This document shows, in pieces, positions 32,488-42,994 of a stretch of 64,000 nt of DNA. The stretch is from an uncultured Aquimarina sp. GTDB lineage: Bacteria; Bacteroidota; Bacteroidia; Flavobacteriales; Flavobacteriaceae. The position numbers were made by a program, and so were the translations under genes. How positions within the stretch are numbered: position 1 is the stretch's first letter; each line of letters opens with the position of its first letter. The notes beneath the pieces were generated by a model. The model was given only the letters and a program-made list of their open reading frames with translations, did not search any database and was not told the DNA's origin. The stretch is from positions 1 through 64,000 of the forward strand of contig CANLYR010000005.1 of the NCBI GenBank assembly GCA_947495425.1. Reading direction: 5' to 3'.

Positions 32488-33795
32488 CTATTTCTTCCTG
32501 AAATACACAGAAACAGGCACCCCATTGAAATTAAATTCTTTACGTAATTGATTTTCTAAATACCGCTTATATGGATCCCTCACATATTGTGGCAGATTAC
32601 AAAAAAATGCAAATTGTGGTTGTGGTGTAGGCAATTGTGTAATGTATTTTATTTTTACATATTTACCTTTATAAGCAGGTGGAGGATTTCTTTCAATGAT
32701 AGGGAGTAGAACATCATTAAGTTCGCTGGTTTTAATCTTTTTAGATCGATTTTTATATACTTCTACTGCAGTTTCCATAGCCTTAAAAATACGTTGCTTC
32801 GTTAATACAGATATAAAAACAATAGGCACATCGGTAAAAGGCGCTGTTTCTTGTCTGATGTATTTTTCGAAATCTTTTAAGGTATTACTTTCTTTGTTTT
32901 CAATAAGATCCCACTTATTTACAAGAATCACTATACCTTTGCGGTTACGCTCTGCAAGCCAAAAGATATTTTGCACCTGACCATCAAAACCTCTGGTTGC
33001 ATCTAGTACCAAAAGACATACATCACAATGTTCTATAGCACGAACCGACCTCATTACTGAATAAAACTCTAAGTCTTCTTTTACCTTGGATTTTCTTCTA
33101 ATACCAGCGGTGTCGACTAAGTTAAATTCGAATCCAAAACGATTATACTTCGTATCTATAGCATCACGAGTAGTTCCTGCAATATCAGTCACTATATAGC
33201 GATCTTCACCAATAAGTGCATTGATAAATGATGATTTACCTGCATTAGGTCTCCCTACGACTGCAAATCGAGGTAAGTCTTTGGTTACTTCTTCTTCTTT
33301 ATCGGGCAAAGCCTCAACTAATGCATCTAAAAGCTCTCCTGTACCGCTTCCATTAATACTAGCAATAGTATAATATTCACCTAAGCCCAAGCTATAAAAT
33401 TCGACAGCATCTGCCGCTCTCTGTGAGTTATCTACTTTATTTACTGCTAAAAAAACAGGTTTATCAACTTTGCGTAATAAATTAGCAACATCTTCATCCA
33501 TTCCTGTAACACCGGACTCTACATCAACTATAAATATGATTGCATCTGCTTCATCTATTGCTAATTCTACTTGCTTATCTATTTCAGCTTCAAAAATATC
33601 GTCACTCCCTACTACATAACCTCCTGTATCTATTAAAGAAAATTCTACACCATTCCAATCACTTTTTCCGTAATGACGATCACGAGTAACACCACTAACC
33701 GCATCTACGATTGCCTCTCTTCTTTGTATTAACCGATTAAAGAATGTCGACTTTCCTACATTAGGGCGTCCTACAATTGCTACTATACCGCTCAT
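32488..33795 (-). CDS. der: GTPase Der (EngA)
   Basis: This 435-aa tandem GTPase for 50S ribosome assembly has two G domains: [20 protein letters not shown] and NKVDN, then [22 protein letters not shown] and NKWDL. A KH-like C-terminal domain follows. The start [11 protein letters not shown] at 33795 is clear; the 50 codons upstream in the same frame are not part of the family. Confidence 0.96.
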   Translation of the reverse strand: MSGIVAIVGRPNVGKSTFFNRLIQRREAIVDAVSGVTRDRHYGKSDWNGVEFSLIDTGGYVVGSDDIFEAEIDKQVELAIDEADAIIFIVDVESGVTGMDEDVANLLRKVDKPVFLAVNKVDNSQRAADAVEFYSLGLGEYYTIASINGSGTGELLDALVEALPDKEEEVTKDLPRFAVVGRPNAGKSSFINALIGEDRYIVTDIAGTTRDAIDTKYNRFGFEFNLVDTAGIRRKSKVKEDLEFYSVMRSVRAIEHCDVCLLVLDATRGFDGQVQNIFWLAERNRKGIVILVNKWDLIENKESNTLKDFEKYIRQETAPFTDVPIVFISVLTKQRIFKAMETAVEVYKNRSKKIKTSELNDVLLPIIERNPPPAYKGKYVKIKYITQLPTPQPQFAFFCNLPQYVRDPYKRYLENQLRKEFNFNGVPVSVYFRKK

Positions 33796-34164
33796 GTTGA
33801 TGTATTCTAATTTTTTTGCAAAATTAGACTTTTTTATTTCAGCACTGCTATAAATATATAAATGTTTTATTTTGAATGATCTACTAGAGGGGATAAAAAA
33901 CAAAAAGCCCAAAGGCCAATGTTTCAGGCCTATGGAACTTTTCATAATTGATAGTCAGTCAGTGAAATAATTACTTATCTCAAAGATACCAAGTATTAAG
34001 GTCAACTTGGTTACTGTAAAACAACAAAGTTTTTATGGATGATATTTGTATGATTTAAATCTCAAATATTAGCCATTAATAGATTTAAAGCGTTTTCAAT
34101 GTATGTTTGTCGAACAGTAATAAATCCCTTATTATGGTAAACTCTTCTAAAAACAAATTAAAGC
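33796..34164. other. Intergenic region upstream of der
   Basis: No gene was recognised. The frame continuing from der into this region codes for a hydrophobic, non-conserved-looking peptide. The region presumably holds the der promoter. Confidence 0.4.
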
Positions 34165-34201
34165 AAAACCCCCTCTACTATTGACTAGCAGAGGGGGTTT
34201 T
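34165..34201 (-). terminator. Strong rho-independent-type terminator
   Basis: AAAACCCCCTCT (34165-34176) pairs perfectly with AGAGGGGGTTTT (34190-34201) around a 13-base loop. It lies 19 bp beyond the stop of the T9SS protein gene at 34221 and works in either direction by sequence. Confidence 0.85.
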
Positions 34202-34220
34202 TAAATTATTGTAGTATAGA

Positions 34221-36389
34221 TTACTCTATAATTACCATTCGTGAAGTAGTTTTATTTCCTTCTATTAGAAGTATGTACATTCCTGTTGATATTTTTGAAA
34301 ATTGTGCAAGGCTTATCTTAATCATTGACTGACCTTTAGGCATTTTTTTAACAAGTACTGGTCCAACGGAACTTCCTGATAGGTCATGTAATGAAATTGT
34401 AACTTTTTGATCATGATCAGATTTCATACTTAATGATAGGTCATCTGATGGTTTTAAAACAGTAGGAAATACATCTATATTTCCTCTACCTTCACAAATA
34501 ATAGGGGAAATATCTATCTCACCCATACCTATGCATCCATCCTTAGTAACTTCTAGTGTATAAACAGCAGGCTCTACAACAAATATTGAAATAGATTGGG
34601 TAGTTTCTCCAGTAGACCATAAGTAAGAGTCCCCTTCTATAGGGGAGGTAATTGTATAAGATTGGCCTAGACATACTGGTGCATCTAACTGTATATCAAC
34701 AGTAAGACCAGATAATGAAACTACCACCTCATCTGTTGCACTACCACAATCATTGCATCCTCTTACCGTAACTGAATATGTAGTCTCTACACCTGGAGAC
34801 ACGATAATACTCTTGGTAGTTTCTCCAGTAGACCAAAGGTATTCGATTCCACTTGATTGAGATAAAATACAATCACCAAAATTTATGTTGAAATCGCCAA
34901 ACGTATATTCACTATTTGTAGTTTCAAACCAACCAGAAGCTCCATTTCTTCCTTCAACCATTTCATTTGTATTTGCACCATTACCAGACTGGAATGCAGG
35001 GCCGACTCTTGAAATATTAGTTGACCATGAACCGTCTTCACTAGTTATTGTACCAGAATAATTTGGGTAATAAGTCCACGATGTTGCATCTTCATTATAA
35101 CAGAAATGATCTTTAGGGCTTTCTGTCGTTGGAGGAGCAGTTGTTCCTCCTGTAAATGTAACATCAACTTCATAATTTTGATCTAATTGACTATTATAAA
35201 CAGTTCCTTTTAATGAAGCTGTACCATCATTACCTTCATTCCATACTAAATCTATATTAGAAAAAAATCTGTTTGGAGCTGTTGTACTTTGCAACCACAA
35301 CACATATTGTTCCCCATTACCAGTACACATTTCTGTATCTGTAATTCCGTATTCTATACATTGCTCACACTCCTCAGCACCATCTACTTCTGCCACAAGT
35401 GTAGCCTCCTGCCCTGGACAAATTTGTTGATCTTCTCCTGCATTTACTGTAATAGGGTTACCAAGTACCACATCAACACTGTCTGAGGCTTCACAATCTT
35501 CACAATCTTTTACAGTTACCGTGTATGTGCCTCCTGTATTCACAGTAATAGTTGGAGTAGTTTCTCCTGTTGACCATAGATATGTAACTTCACTTGTTTC
35601 GGTTACAATACAGTTTCCTATATTAATATTAAAGTCTCCTCTTGTAAAATCACTATCCGTAGTATTGAACCAACCAGAAGCACCATATTTTCCAACTTCT
35701 TCTTCTGTGATATTTGCGCCATTACCTAGCTGAAATGCTGGTCCCATTCTTGAAATATCAAAAGACCAAGAACCATCAGTTGAAGAAATTGTTCCTGTAA
35801 CATCAGTGTAGTAAATCCACCCTGTACTATCCTCAGTATTACATAGATGCTCTTTTGGGCTATCTACTGGTGGTACAGTAGTTCTTCCTGTATAGGTAAC
35901 ATCTACCTCGAGTGTGATCTGTGAATCATTATTATCAACCACTGTGCCCTTAAGTGTTGCAGTACCATCGGCAAGTTCTTTCCATTCTAAATCATCATTA
36001 CGAAATCTTCTTACAATGTTGTTATTATCATCCTTTAACCAAAGTACGTATAGTATACCTTTTCCGCATCGCTCTGTATTTTCTATTCCATACTCGATAC
36101 AATCATTGCATTGAGATTGCCCCGAGATACTAGCACTAAGTATTACTTCTGTTTCTTCACATAACTCTACATCATCTCCCGCATCAACTGAAAGCATACA
36201 ATTAGCTTCGTTAAGATAAAGAGGAATATCTGTAGCATCAGAAACATTACTATTTTCATTTGCGGCCATAGCAAAATTAGTAGCCGTAATAAAAAACATT
36301 ATCAATATATAGCTATAGAACGTCGATGAAACTGGATTGATCATCGTTTTTTTGCTATAATCATTAGTTTTAATTGTAGTTTTTGACAT
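34221..36389 (-). CDS. Secreted T9SS protein with two copies of a Cys-rich module
   Basis: This 722-aa exported protein begins with a signal-type helix (YILIMFFITATNFAMAA). Two ~160-residue modules follow, at about 85-270 and 340-530. Each starts CIEYGI, contains YVLWL, TASLKGTV, TYTG or TFTG, PKEHLC or PKDHFC, GPAFQ-GNGAN and GASGWF, and ends GDFNINIGNCI or GDFNINFGDCI. PKD/Ig-like segments with YLWSTGETT and CxDC motifs alternate with them. The last 80 residues are a type A sorting tail (FPTVLKPSDDLSLSMKS...GMYILLIEGNKTTSRMVI). An adhesin or surface role is likely but unproven. MINPVSS at 36344 is an alternative start. Confidence 0.8.
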   Translation of the reverse strand: MSKTTIKTNDYSKKTMINPVSSTFYSYILIMFFITATNFAMAANENSNVSDATDIPLYLNEANCMLSVDAGDDVELCEETEVILSASISGQSQCNDCIEYGIENTERCGKGILYVLWLKDDNNNIVRRFRNDDLEWKELADGTATLKGTVVDNNDSQITLEVDVTYTGRTTVPPVDSPKEHLCNTEDSTGWIYYTDVTGTISSTDGSWSFDISRMGPAFQLGNGANITEEEVGKYGASGWFNTTDSDFTRGDFNINIGNCIVTETSEVTYLWSTGETTPTITVNTGGTYTVTVKDCEDCEASDSVDVVLGNPITVNAGEDQQICPGQEATLVAEVDGAEECEQCIEYGITDTEMCTGNGEQYVLWLQSTTAPNRFFSNIDLVWNEGNDGTASLKGTVYNSQLDQNYEVDVTFTGGTTAPPTTESPKDHFCYNEDATSWTYYPNYSGTITSEDGSWSTNISRVGPAFQSGNGANTNEMVEGRNGASGWFETTNSEYTFGDFNINFGDCILSQSSGIEYLWSTGETTKSIIVSPGVETTYSVTVRGCNDCGSATDEVVVSLSGLTVDIQLDAPVCLGQSYTITSPIEGDSYLWSTGETTQSISIFVVEPAVYTLEVTKDGCIGMGEIDISPIICEGRGNIDVFPTVLKPSDDLSLSMKSDHDQKVTISLHDLSGSSVGPVLVKKMPKGQSMIKISLAQFSKISTGMYILLIEGNKTTSRMVIIE

Positions 36390-36846
36390 AGTGTTGTTGG
36401 TTTTAAAATTTATTAAATTTGAGATTGTTAAAATTTCACGAGAAATCCCATTATTGCAAAGTCAACCAATTGACTAAAAGGTTTTTACTAATATTCTTTT
36501 ATTATTATAATATGAATATGACCTTAATTAATTGTTATTAATAATATCGAGAGTGAGGGAGTATTTTGCTTCATAATTACATGGCTTTAGAATAAATTTG
36601 GAAAGCTAAAATATATATTAACCATTGAAAATCAACGATAAAAGAATAAAAAAACGTTGATAGGTCCTAAAGATTATGTGAAATACACATTTAAATAAAT
36701 TATCTTACAAAAAATGTTTTTTCCTACAAAAAATGTATATTCAAAGGTTTCTAAAATGAGGAAAGACATAAATCAGATGTGTTTATGATCACGAAGTATT
36801 ACAATATATATCTAAAAGGGGATGGATTTCCCTATCTAATACTACA
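36390..36846. other. Intergenic region between era and the T9SS gene
   Basis: About 457 AT-rich bases, no gene seen. TTACAAAAAATG and CTACAAAAAATG occur as a direct repeat near 36703 and 36725. The promoter of the T9SS gene should lie in its left part. Confidence 0.4.
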
Positions 36847-37728
36847 TTACTTATTATAACCAAACCGCTTTAATTGGCGTTGATTACTTCGCCAGTTTTT
36901 GTTGATTTTCACATAAAGCTCGATGTGAATTTTTTTGCCAAAGAATTTTTCTAGCTCTTTGCGAGATTCTATCCCAACCTTTTTTAAAGCTGATCCTTTG
37001 TGTCCGATTATGATTCCTTTTTGAGAATCACGTTCAACCATGATTACCGAACGAATCCTAATAATGTCTTCGTCTTCTACAAATTCTTCAGTTTCTACTT
37101 CTACAGAATAAGGAATCTCTTTCTTGTAATTAACCAATATTTTTTCGCGGATAGCTTCATTTACAAAAAATCGCTCGGGCTTATCAGTTAATTGATCTTT
37201 TGGATAAAAGGCTGGTGATGCTGGCAATAATTCTACTATACGGGCAAACACTTCTTTTACATTAAAGTTTTTTAGGGCAGATATAGGATAAATTTCAGCA
37301 TTAGGAACTTTTTTGGCCCAAAATTGCACTTGTTCTTCTAACTGTTCCTGATTGGATTGATCTATCTTATTCAGCAATAAAAACACCGGAATCTTGGCAG
37401 ACGTTATTTTAGTGAAAAAAGCTTCGTCTTTGAGTTCTTTTTCACCAATCTCTACCATATATATTAATAAATCTGCATCTTCAAAAGCAGATTTAACAAA
37501 ATCCATCATCGATGCCTGAAGTTCATACGCTGGTTTAATAATCCCAGGAGTATCCGATAAAATTACCTGAAAATCCTCACCGTTAACAATACCAAGAATG
37601 CGATGTCTTGTCGTTTGCGCTTTTGAGGTAATGATAGATAACTTTTCACCAACAAAAGCATTCATAAGGGTAGATTTACCTACATTAGGATTACCAATAA
37701 TATTTACAAAACCTGCTTTGTGACTCAT
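36847..37728 (-). CDS. era: GTPase Era
   Basis: This 293-aa Ras-like GTPase acts in 16S rRNA maturation. The P-loop is GNPNVGKSTLMNAF, G2/G3 are TTRHRILGIV and DTPGIIKP, G4 is NKID, and the KH domain motif is IIGHKGSALKKVGIESR. The end is typical of the family. Its occurrence 3 kb from der is a placement detail only. Confidence 0.96.
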   Translation of the reverse strand: MSHKAGFVNIIGNPNVGKSTLMNAFVGEKLSIITSKAQTTRHRILGIVNGEDFQVILSDTPGIIKPAYELQASMMDFVKSAFEDADLLIYMVEIGEKELKDEAFFTKITSAKIPVFLLLNKIDQSNQEQLEEQVQFWAKKVPNAEIYPISALKNFNVKEVFARIVELLPASPAFYPKDQLTDKPERFFVNEAIREKILVNYKKEIPYSVEVETEEFVEDEDIIRIRSVIMVERDSQKGIIIGHKGSALKKVGIESRKELEKFFGKKIHIELYVKINKNWRSNQRQLKRFGYNK

Positions 37729-37914
37729 TTACTTTATTTTGATACAAAGGTAAACGAATATTAGACAAGAAAATAATTACTAAGGACAGGATTATTCATC
37801 ATCATAAATTTGTTAACATTTTGCATACGAAGCGGATGCGAACTATTTCTTAGCATATTAACTTTTTGTTTATATTTTTTATAAATTTACTTATACTTTG
37901 TTTTCAAAAACCCC

Positions 37915-39966
37915 GTGAAAGCTAATTTTTATATTAAACATTGGGTTGATTTGAAAAACTATGTAACCATTTCTTTACAATTTTTTGAGAACTATAGGGT
38001 CATCTCCTTGATTCTGTTAGCACTACTATCTTCAAACCTGAAAGCTCAGGATCAAGAAAAACAACTAACCAAAGCAGATCAGAGCTTTAAGGCATTCGCT
38101 TACATCGATGCAAGAGCTATTTACTTAGATGTTGCACAGCAAGGATATGTAACTCAAAACTTATTACAAAAGTTGGCCGATTCTTATTATTTGACAGGTG
38201 AGCTTGAAGATTCGGTAATATGGTATGAAAAATTAACACAGGCATATGCTGTAGACCTTGATCCCGAATACCTCTTTAGATATGCACAAAGTCTGAAAAG
38301 TGTTGAACGCTATAAGGAAGCAGATGTAATCATGGAAAAGTTTATCACAATTACCGGAAATGATAAACGCGCTAAGTCATTTATAAACAAAAGAAATTAT
38401 TTAGACTTTATTGAAATGCAATCTGGCAGATATGACCTTTTCAAGCTAAGTATTAATTCTGAAAACTCTGAATATGCACCGAGTTTTGATCACGATAGCC
38501 AAATTGTTTTTGCTTCTTCTAGGTCCAAAACAACTAAGAATTCAAAATTACATAGCTGGAATAAAATGCCATTTTTAGATATCTTTTCTTCCAAAATTAA
38601 AGAAGATCAAATGACTTTGGAAGAACCTACTAAACTCAAAGGAAAAATAAACACCAAATATCATGAATCATCAACCACTTTTAGCAAAGATGGGAAAACA
38701 ATATATTTTTCTAGAAATAACTATACCAAAAATAAACTTGAAACCAGTAAAAAAGGAGTGGTTTTATTAAAGATATATAAAGCAAGTCTCATAGATGGAA
38801 AATGGATCGATATACAAGAACTCCCTTTTTGTAGCAATAATTATTCTGTATCACATCCTTCTCTAAGTGCTGATGGCACCAAACTATATTTTGCGAGTGA
38901 CATGCCAGGCACATTGGGTAAATCTGATGTGTTCTTTGTCGATATATATGAAGATGGAAAATATGGAGAACCAAAAAATCTGGGAGACAAAATTAACACA
39001 GAAGGCAGAGAAACTTTCCCTTATATCAGCGATAGTAATCGATTATATTTTGCCAGTGATGGCCATGTAGGACTAGGTGGTCTGGATATTTTTGTAGCAA
39101 TACCCGAAACATCAGGTTTTTCTACGGCATTTAATGTAGGAAAACCTGTAAACAGTTCTAAAGATGATTTTTCTTTTGTACTCAATGAAGAAACTAAAAT
39201 AGGATACTTTGCCAGTAATAGAAAAGGAGGTAAAGGAAATGATGATATCTATAGCTTCAAACAAACTCAAGAATTAATTACTTCTTGTAAGCAATATATC
39301 GAAGGTGTTGTTTTTAATACTGAAACCAACGAAAGTATTGCCAATGCAGACCTAAAGTTACTTGATAGTAACGGTACTACTATAGGAGAAACAAAAGCCA
39401 ATAGTCTGGGTGTGTATAAGTTTGAAGTTGAATGCAATACAGAATACTTTATAAAAGCATCATCAAATCAATTTCACCCTAAAGAGATAACATTGAATAC
39501 AGACGATATCTTTGAATATGTACATGATTTATCTATTCCTCTGAACGCTTCAAAGGATGGCGATGTATTATTAACATCGGTAGCTATTAATATAGGAGAT
39601 GATTTATCTGAAACATTACAGATGGATCCTATTCATTTTAGATTAAACGATTCATTAATTAATCCTGAAGCTGAGGTAGAATTGCAAAAAATTATTACTA
39701 CCCTCAAGAAATATCCCGATTTAAAAATAGAAGTCCGTTCACATACGGATAGCAGGTCCAGTTACTGGTATAATAAAAAATTAAGTGTACAGCGAATGCG
39801 AGCTACTATACAATATATAGTTGAAAAAGGCGATATCTACTGGCGAAGGGTACGAGGCAAAGCGTATGGTGAACGTCGATTACTCAACAATTGTACAGAT
39901 GATGTACCATGCACAGAAGAACAACATCAAGAAAATAGAAGAAGTGAGTTTATTATAATAGAATAA
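37915..39966 (+). CDS. OmpA-family protein with TPR and PD40 repeats (T9SS/gliding-type)
   Basis: This outer-membrane-associated protein has a signal-like hydrophobic segment (ISLILLALLSSNLKAQ), TPR-like helices (60-150), a WD40-like PD40 beta-propeller (YAPSFDHDSQIVFASSRS, STTFSKDGKTIYFSR, HPSLSADGTKLYFASDM, YISDSNRLYFASDG), a carboxypeptidase-regulatory-like domain (EGVVFNTETNESIANADLKLLD) and a C-terminal OmpA peptidoglycan-binding domain (IEVRSHTDSRSSYWYNKKLSVQRM). This domain order resembles PorE/PorW-like T9SS factors. The first codon in frame is GTG at 37915 and no ATG is close, so the start is uncertain. Confidence 0.82.
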   Translation: MKANFYIKHWVDLKNYVTISLQFFENYRVISLILLALLSSNLKAQDQEKQLTKADQSFKAFAYIDARAIYLDVAQQGYVTQNLLQKLADSYYLTGELEDSVIWYEKLTQAYAVDLDPEYLFRYAQSLKSVERYKEADVIMEKFITITGNDKRAKSFINKRNYLDFIEMQSGRYDLFKLSINSENSEYAPSFDHDSQIVFASSRSKTTKNSKLHSWNKMPFLDIFSSKIKEDQMTLEEPTKLKGKINTKYHESSTTFSKDGKTIYFSRNNYTKNKLETSKKGVVLLKIYKASLIDGKWIDIQELPFCSNNYSVSHPSLSADGTKLYFASDMPGTLGKSDVFFVDIYEDGKYGEPKNLGDKINTEGRETFPYISDSNRLYFASDGHVGLGGLDIFVAIPETSGFSTAFNVGKPVNSSKDDFSFVLNEETKIGYFASNRKGGKGNDDIYSFKQTQELITSCKQYIEGVVFNTETNESIANADLKLLDSNGTTIGETKANSLGVYKFEVECNTEYFIKASSNQFHPKEITLNTDDIFEYVHDLSIPLNASKDGDVLLTSVAINIGDDLSETLQMDPIHFRLNDSLINPEAEVELQKIITTLKKYPDLKIEVRSHTDSRSSYWYNKKLSVQRMRATIQYIVEKGDIYWRRVRGKAYGERRLLNNCTDDVPCTEEQHQENRRSEFIIIE

Positions 39967-39976
39967 CGTTAAAAAG

Positions 39977-41323
39977 TCATATCCTTTTTATACTCCTGAA
40001 ATATTGTTTTGCTTTAGCATTTACCTTTGGTGCCAATAATAATCCTGAAATAACTGTAGGAATTGCCATCAATGCAAAAGCGCTATCAATAAGATTTATG
40101 GCAAAATCAACCTTCACAACAGCAGAGACTATAATTGATACTATATAGATATAATTATAATATTTTCCATATTTGGGTTTGGTTAAGAAACCTAAACAGG
40201 TGGTGCCATAATGCGAATATGAAAACAAGGTTGAAAAGGCAAACACCAAAACCATGATAACAACAACTATATCGCCTAAGCCATAAGGCAGTACAGAATT
40301 AAAAGCTTCCAAAGTTAAAGATATACCATTGCCATCAGTATGTTGCCATACCCCGGTTGAGAGTATAGCCAAAGCAGTTAAAGTACATACTAATAATGTA
40401 TCAATTGATGGACCAATCATGGCTACTAATCCTTCTCTGATAGGCTCTTTTGTTTTTGCGGTTCCGTGCATCATGGGAGCAGTACCTATACCAGCCTCAT
40501 TAGAAAAAGCAGCTCTTTTAATTCCTGTTTTAATTAAATATCCTAAAGCGCCTCCTGCAGCAGCTTTACCCGTAAATGCATCAGAAAAGATGAGCATAAA
40601 CATCTCTGGCACCTTCTCAATTTGCAATATTAAAATTGTAATAACCGTGATAAAATATAAGACCACCATAAAAGGAACCAGCCTACTGGCTACCAGACCT
40701 ATTCTTTTAATCCCTCCTATTATGACCAAAGTAGCAATAACTGCCAATACGATACCTATATACAGCTTGTAGCTCTCTTGCCACTCCATGACGTCGACCA
40801 GAGTCTGTGTTAATTGATTAGCAGTAAACGCTGGGAGCGTACCTACCAAACCTGCTAAAGCGAAGAAAACGGCTAATGGCTTCCATTTTTTACCCAATCC
40901 TTTGGTAATTACATACATTGGTCCACTAAGCAAGTTGCCGCTTTTGTCCTCAGCTCTGTACATTACAGCAAGCGAACAGGTATAAAACTTGGTTGCCATA
41001 CCGATTAGAGCACTAATCCACATCCAGAAAACGGCTCCAGGACCTCCTGTGACAATTGCAACTGCCACCCCACTAATATTTCCCATACCCACAGTGGCTG
41101 CAATAGCCGATGACAATGCCTGAAAATGGCTTAGCTGCCCTGGATCATTATCATTATCATATGTACCACGCAAAACATCAATCGCATGACCAAAATACAG
41201 GAAAGGTGTAAATCGCGAGTAGATTAAAAAGAATACCCCGCCACCAATAAGCAATATTAGTAAAGGCCAATCCCATACCCAAGAACTAAATGCTGCAACA
41301 AGACCTTCTAGTGTTTCAAACAT
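39977..41323 (-). CDS. Sodium:alanine/glycine symporter (AGCS family)
   Basis: This 448-aa inner-membrane protein has about ten transmembrane helices. The AGCS family motifs are ATVGMGNISGVAVAIVTGGPGAVFWMW and LLSGPMYVITKGLGKKWK, with the conserved AAFSNEAGIGTAPMMHGTAKT region. It imports small neutral amino acids with sodium, which suits a marine organism. It stands alone, convergent with the OmpA-type gene. Confidence 0.9.
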   Translation of the reverse strand: MFETLEGLVAAFSSWVWDWPLLILLIGGGVFFLIYSRFTPFLYFGHAIDVLRGTYDNDNDPGQLSHFQALSSAIAATVGMGNISGVAVAIVTGGPGAVFWMWISALIGMATKFYTCSLAVMYRAEDKSGNLLSGPMYVITKGLGKKWKPLAVFFALAGLVGTLPAFTANQLTQTLVDVMEWQESYKLYIGIVLAVIATLVIIGGIKRIGLVASRLVPFMVVLYFITVITILILQIEKVPEMFMLIFSDAFTGKAAAGGALGYLIKTGIKRAAFSNEAGIGTAPMMHGTAKTKEPIREGLVAMIGPSIDTLLVCTLTALAILSTGVWQHTDGNGISLTLEAFNSVLPYGLGDIVVVIMVLVFAFSTLFSYSHYGTTCLGFLTKPKYGKYYNYIYIVSIIVSAVVKVDFAINLIDSAFALMAIPTVISGLLLAPKVNAKAKQYFRSIKRI

Positions 41324-41584
41324 AGTTAATAAAAATACTTGTTATAAAAGTAGTGACAAAATGTATTACCATTTAATCTTATATACTTTGATGGAATTAA
41401 TAGCTCTTTGCATTAACGAGCACTAAGTCACAATATCAGTTTGCCATGGTTCAATAAAGATAAGGTGTTTACCAATGAAGCTAAGAAAAGTTAAAAATAA
41501 GGTTTCCATATACAACAATGTACTTCAGGAATACAACAATGAACTCGATGTTAATCTCGACACTATTAGAAACAATATGTTATC

Positions 41585-42058
41585 TTATTCTGAAGCTCTT
41601 ATAAACCTGGGCTTATCGAGTCCCCGATCATACATTACTATACTACCCGCTACAGATACATTAAGACTTAATACAGAATTAAATTTTATCAAACGATGTG
41701 ATTTTTCTATGGCTATTTTAGATAATCCATGATCCTCAGCTCCTAATAAATATACACAGCGTTTAGGATGATTAAATGTTTCTAATGACGCTGCACTATC
41801 GGTTAATTCTACACCTACAAGCATAGCCCCTTTGGGTAAATGATAATAAAAATCTTCAAAAGTATTGTAATGAAAATACGGCATTGCTTTTACTGCATTA
41901 TGGGTATCACTAGCCTGTTTTGCATAACGATTACCGATAGTAAAAATAAAGCTCGCACCCATGTTCTGTGCAGAACGCCATAAAACACCTAGGTTTTCTG
42001 GAGTTTTTCCGTTTTGGATACCTATTCCAAAAAATTCATTTTCGAAGTTATCAATCAT
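41585..42058 (-). CDS. TrmH/SpoU-type RNA methyltransferase
   Basis: This 157-aa SPOUT enzyme has the characteristic motifs NLGVLWRSAQNMGASFIF, YLLGAEDHGLS and LSLNVSVAGSIVMYD that form the knotted SAM site. The short length is typical of the smallest SpoU family members (TrmH-like, RlmB-like). I chose the start MIDNFENEFFG at 42058; the upstream frame is hydrophobic and non-conserved. The RNA target is unknown. Confidence 0.88.
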   Translation of the reverse strand: MIDNFENEFFGIGIQNGKTPENLGVLWRSAQNMGASFIFTIGNRYAKQASDTHNAVKAMPYFHYNTFEDFYYHLPKGAMLVGVELTDSAASLETFNHPKRCVYLLGAEDHGLSKIAIEKSHRLIKFNSVLSLNVSVAGSIVMYDRGLDKPRFIRASE

Positions 42059-42157
42059 AGGGATAAAAATATAAAAGATCAAAATAACCTCTATAACCTT
42101 ATCCCAATAATATTTTTTTAGCACTTCCCCTAAGAATTGGTTATATCCCAATTGCGA

Positions 42158-42994
42158 TTAGCTATATCGTATGTACGCATTTTTTAATTTAGTATCATAT
42201 TTATTCCTTTTATAACCTGGACCATTGTATCCTTCTGCAAATCTTGCCCAATTCTTTTCTTTGATCCAATCGATTAGCTTTTTACCTCTAAATGAAGTTT
42301 TCTCGATAAACTTACCAAAGGCCTTGAGGTGTTCTCGCTCGTGCTCATACATTGCCGATACAAAATGATCTATAGATGAATACCCTAAATGTTTATAATG
42401 AAATCCCATTATCTGGAAGGATCCCCATGACGCCGATGCATGTGCTGCATCATGAAAAGCAGTCAAATCAGAGATTCCGGCTGCTTTTTCTAAGCGATCA
42501 TACTCTCCGGTTCCTCCTCTGTAATGTACTTTGGTCCATTTCTTATACAACACATCTTTTGTATGTTGTGTAACGTATTGAGATGCTTTTATGCCTCTCT
42601 TTTCTAGTTCTCTCCAAAAGATATGACCTTCAAAGAGGATTATTGGTCTTCCGCTTAATAAAAACCCTTTGCCTCTACTTTCAATTTCGTTAACCGCTTT
42701 GACCATAGCAACCTCTAGACCGTGGGTAATTGCAAAATCTTTAATATCCTGCTCTGCCAGAAATTTGTCATTAAACGCGATTAAGTTTCTTTCAGCTTCA
42801 ATGAGCTTGGACCAGCTTTTAAGTCCTACTATACCATCCACTACTAAGTCATTTTTAGCCTGAAAATCTTTTACTGCCGCATCAGTGTCTCTACCAAAAT
42901 AATTAGAGACATAAACTGTATACCCAAGTTTGGTTAGGATTTCCTCTAGATAATGCACATCTTCTCCTCTGGAGCGATAACGTATTGTTTTCAT
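42158..42994 (-). CDS. N-acetylmuramidase with peptidoglycan-binding domain
   Basis: This 278-aa protein has an N-terminal PG_binding_1 domain (GEDVHYLEEILTKLGY, GRDTDAAVKDFQAKNDLVVDGIVGLKSW). A catalytic domain follows with ALEVAMVKAVNEIESRGKGFL-type sequence (EIESRGKG with a likely catalytic Glu), ILFEGHIFWRELEK and ASASWGSFQIMGFHYKHLGY, which fit the N-acetylmuramidase (DUF3380) family. No signal peptide is visible, so it may be a phage-derived lysozyme-type enzyme or be released by other means. Confidence 0.85.
   Translation of the reverse strand: MKTIRYRSRGEDVHYLEEILTKLGYTVYVSNYFGRDTDAAVKDFQAKNDLVVDGIVGLKSWSKLIEAERNLIAFNDKFLAEQDIKDFAITHGLEVAMVKAVNEIESRGKGFLLSGRPIILFEGHIFWRELEKRGIKASQYVTQHTKDVLYKKWTKVHYRGGTGEYDRLEKAAGISDLTAFHDAAHASASWGSFQIMGFHYKHLGYSSIDHFVSAMYEHEREHLKAFGKFIEKTSFRGKKLIDWIKEKNWARFAEGYNGPGYKRNKYDTKLKNAYIRYS

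Noticed and set aside
33796..33945. 50-codon upstream extension of Der
   Set aside because: The G1 region GRPNVGKS starts a few residues after MSGIVAIV, and the extension is not conserved-looking.
41475..41732. 85-codon plus-strand frame
   Set aside because: Its second half overlaps the well-supported TrmH-type gene on the other strand and no domain is visible.
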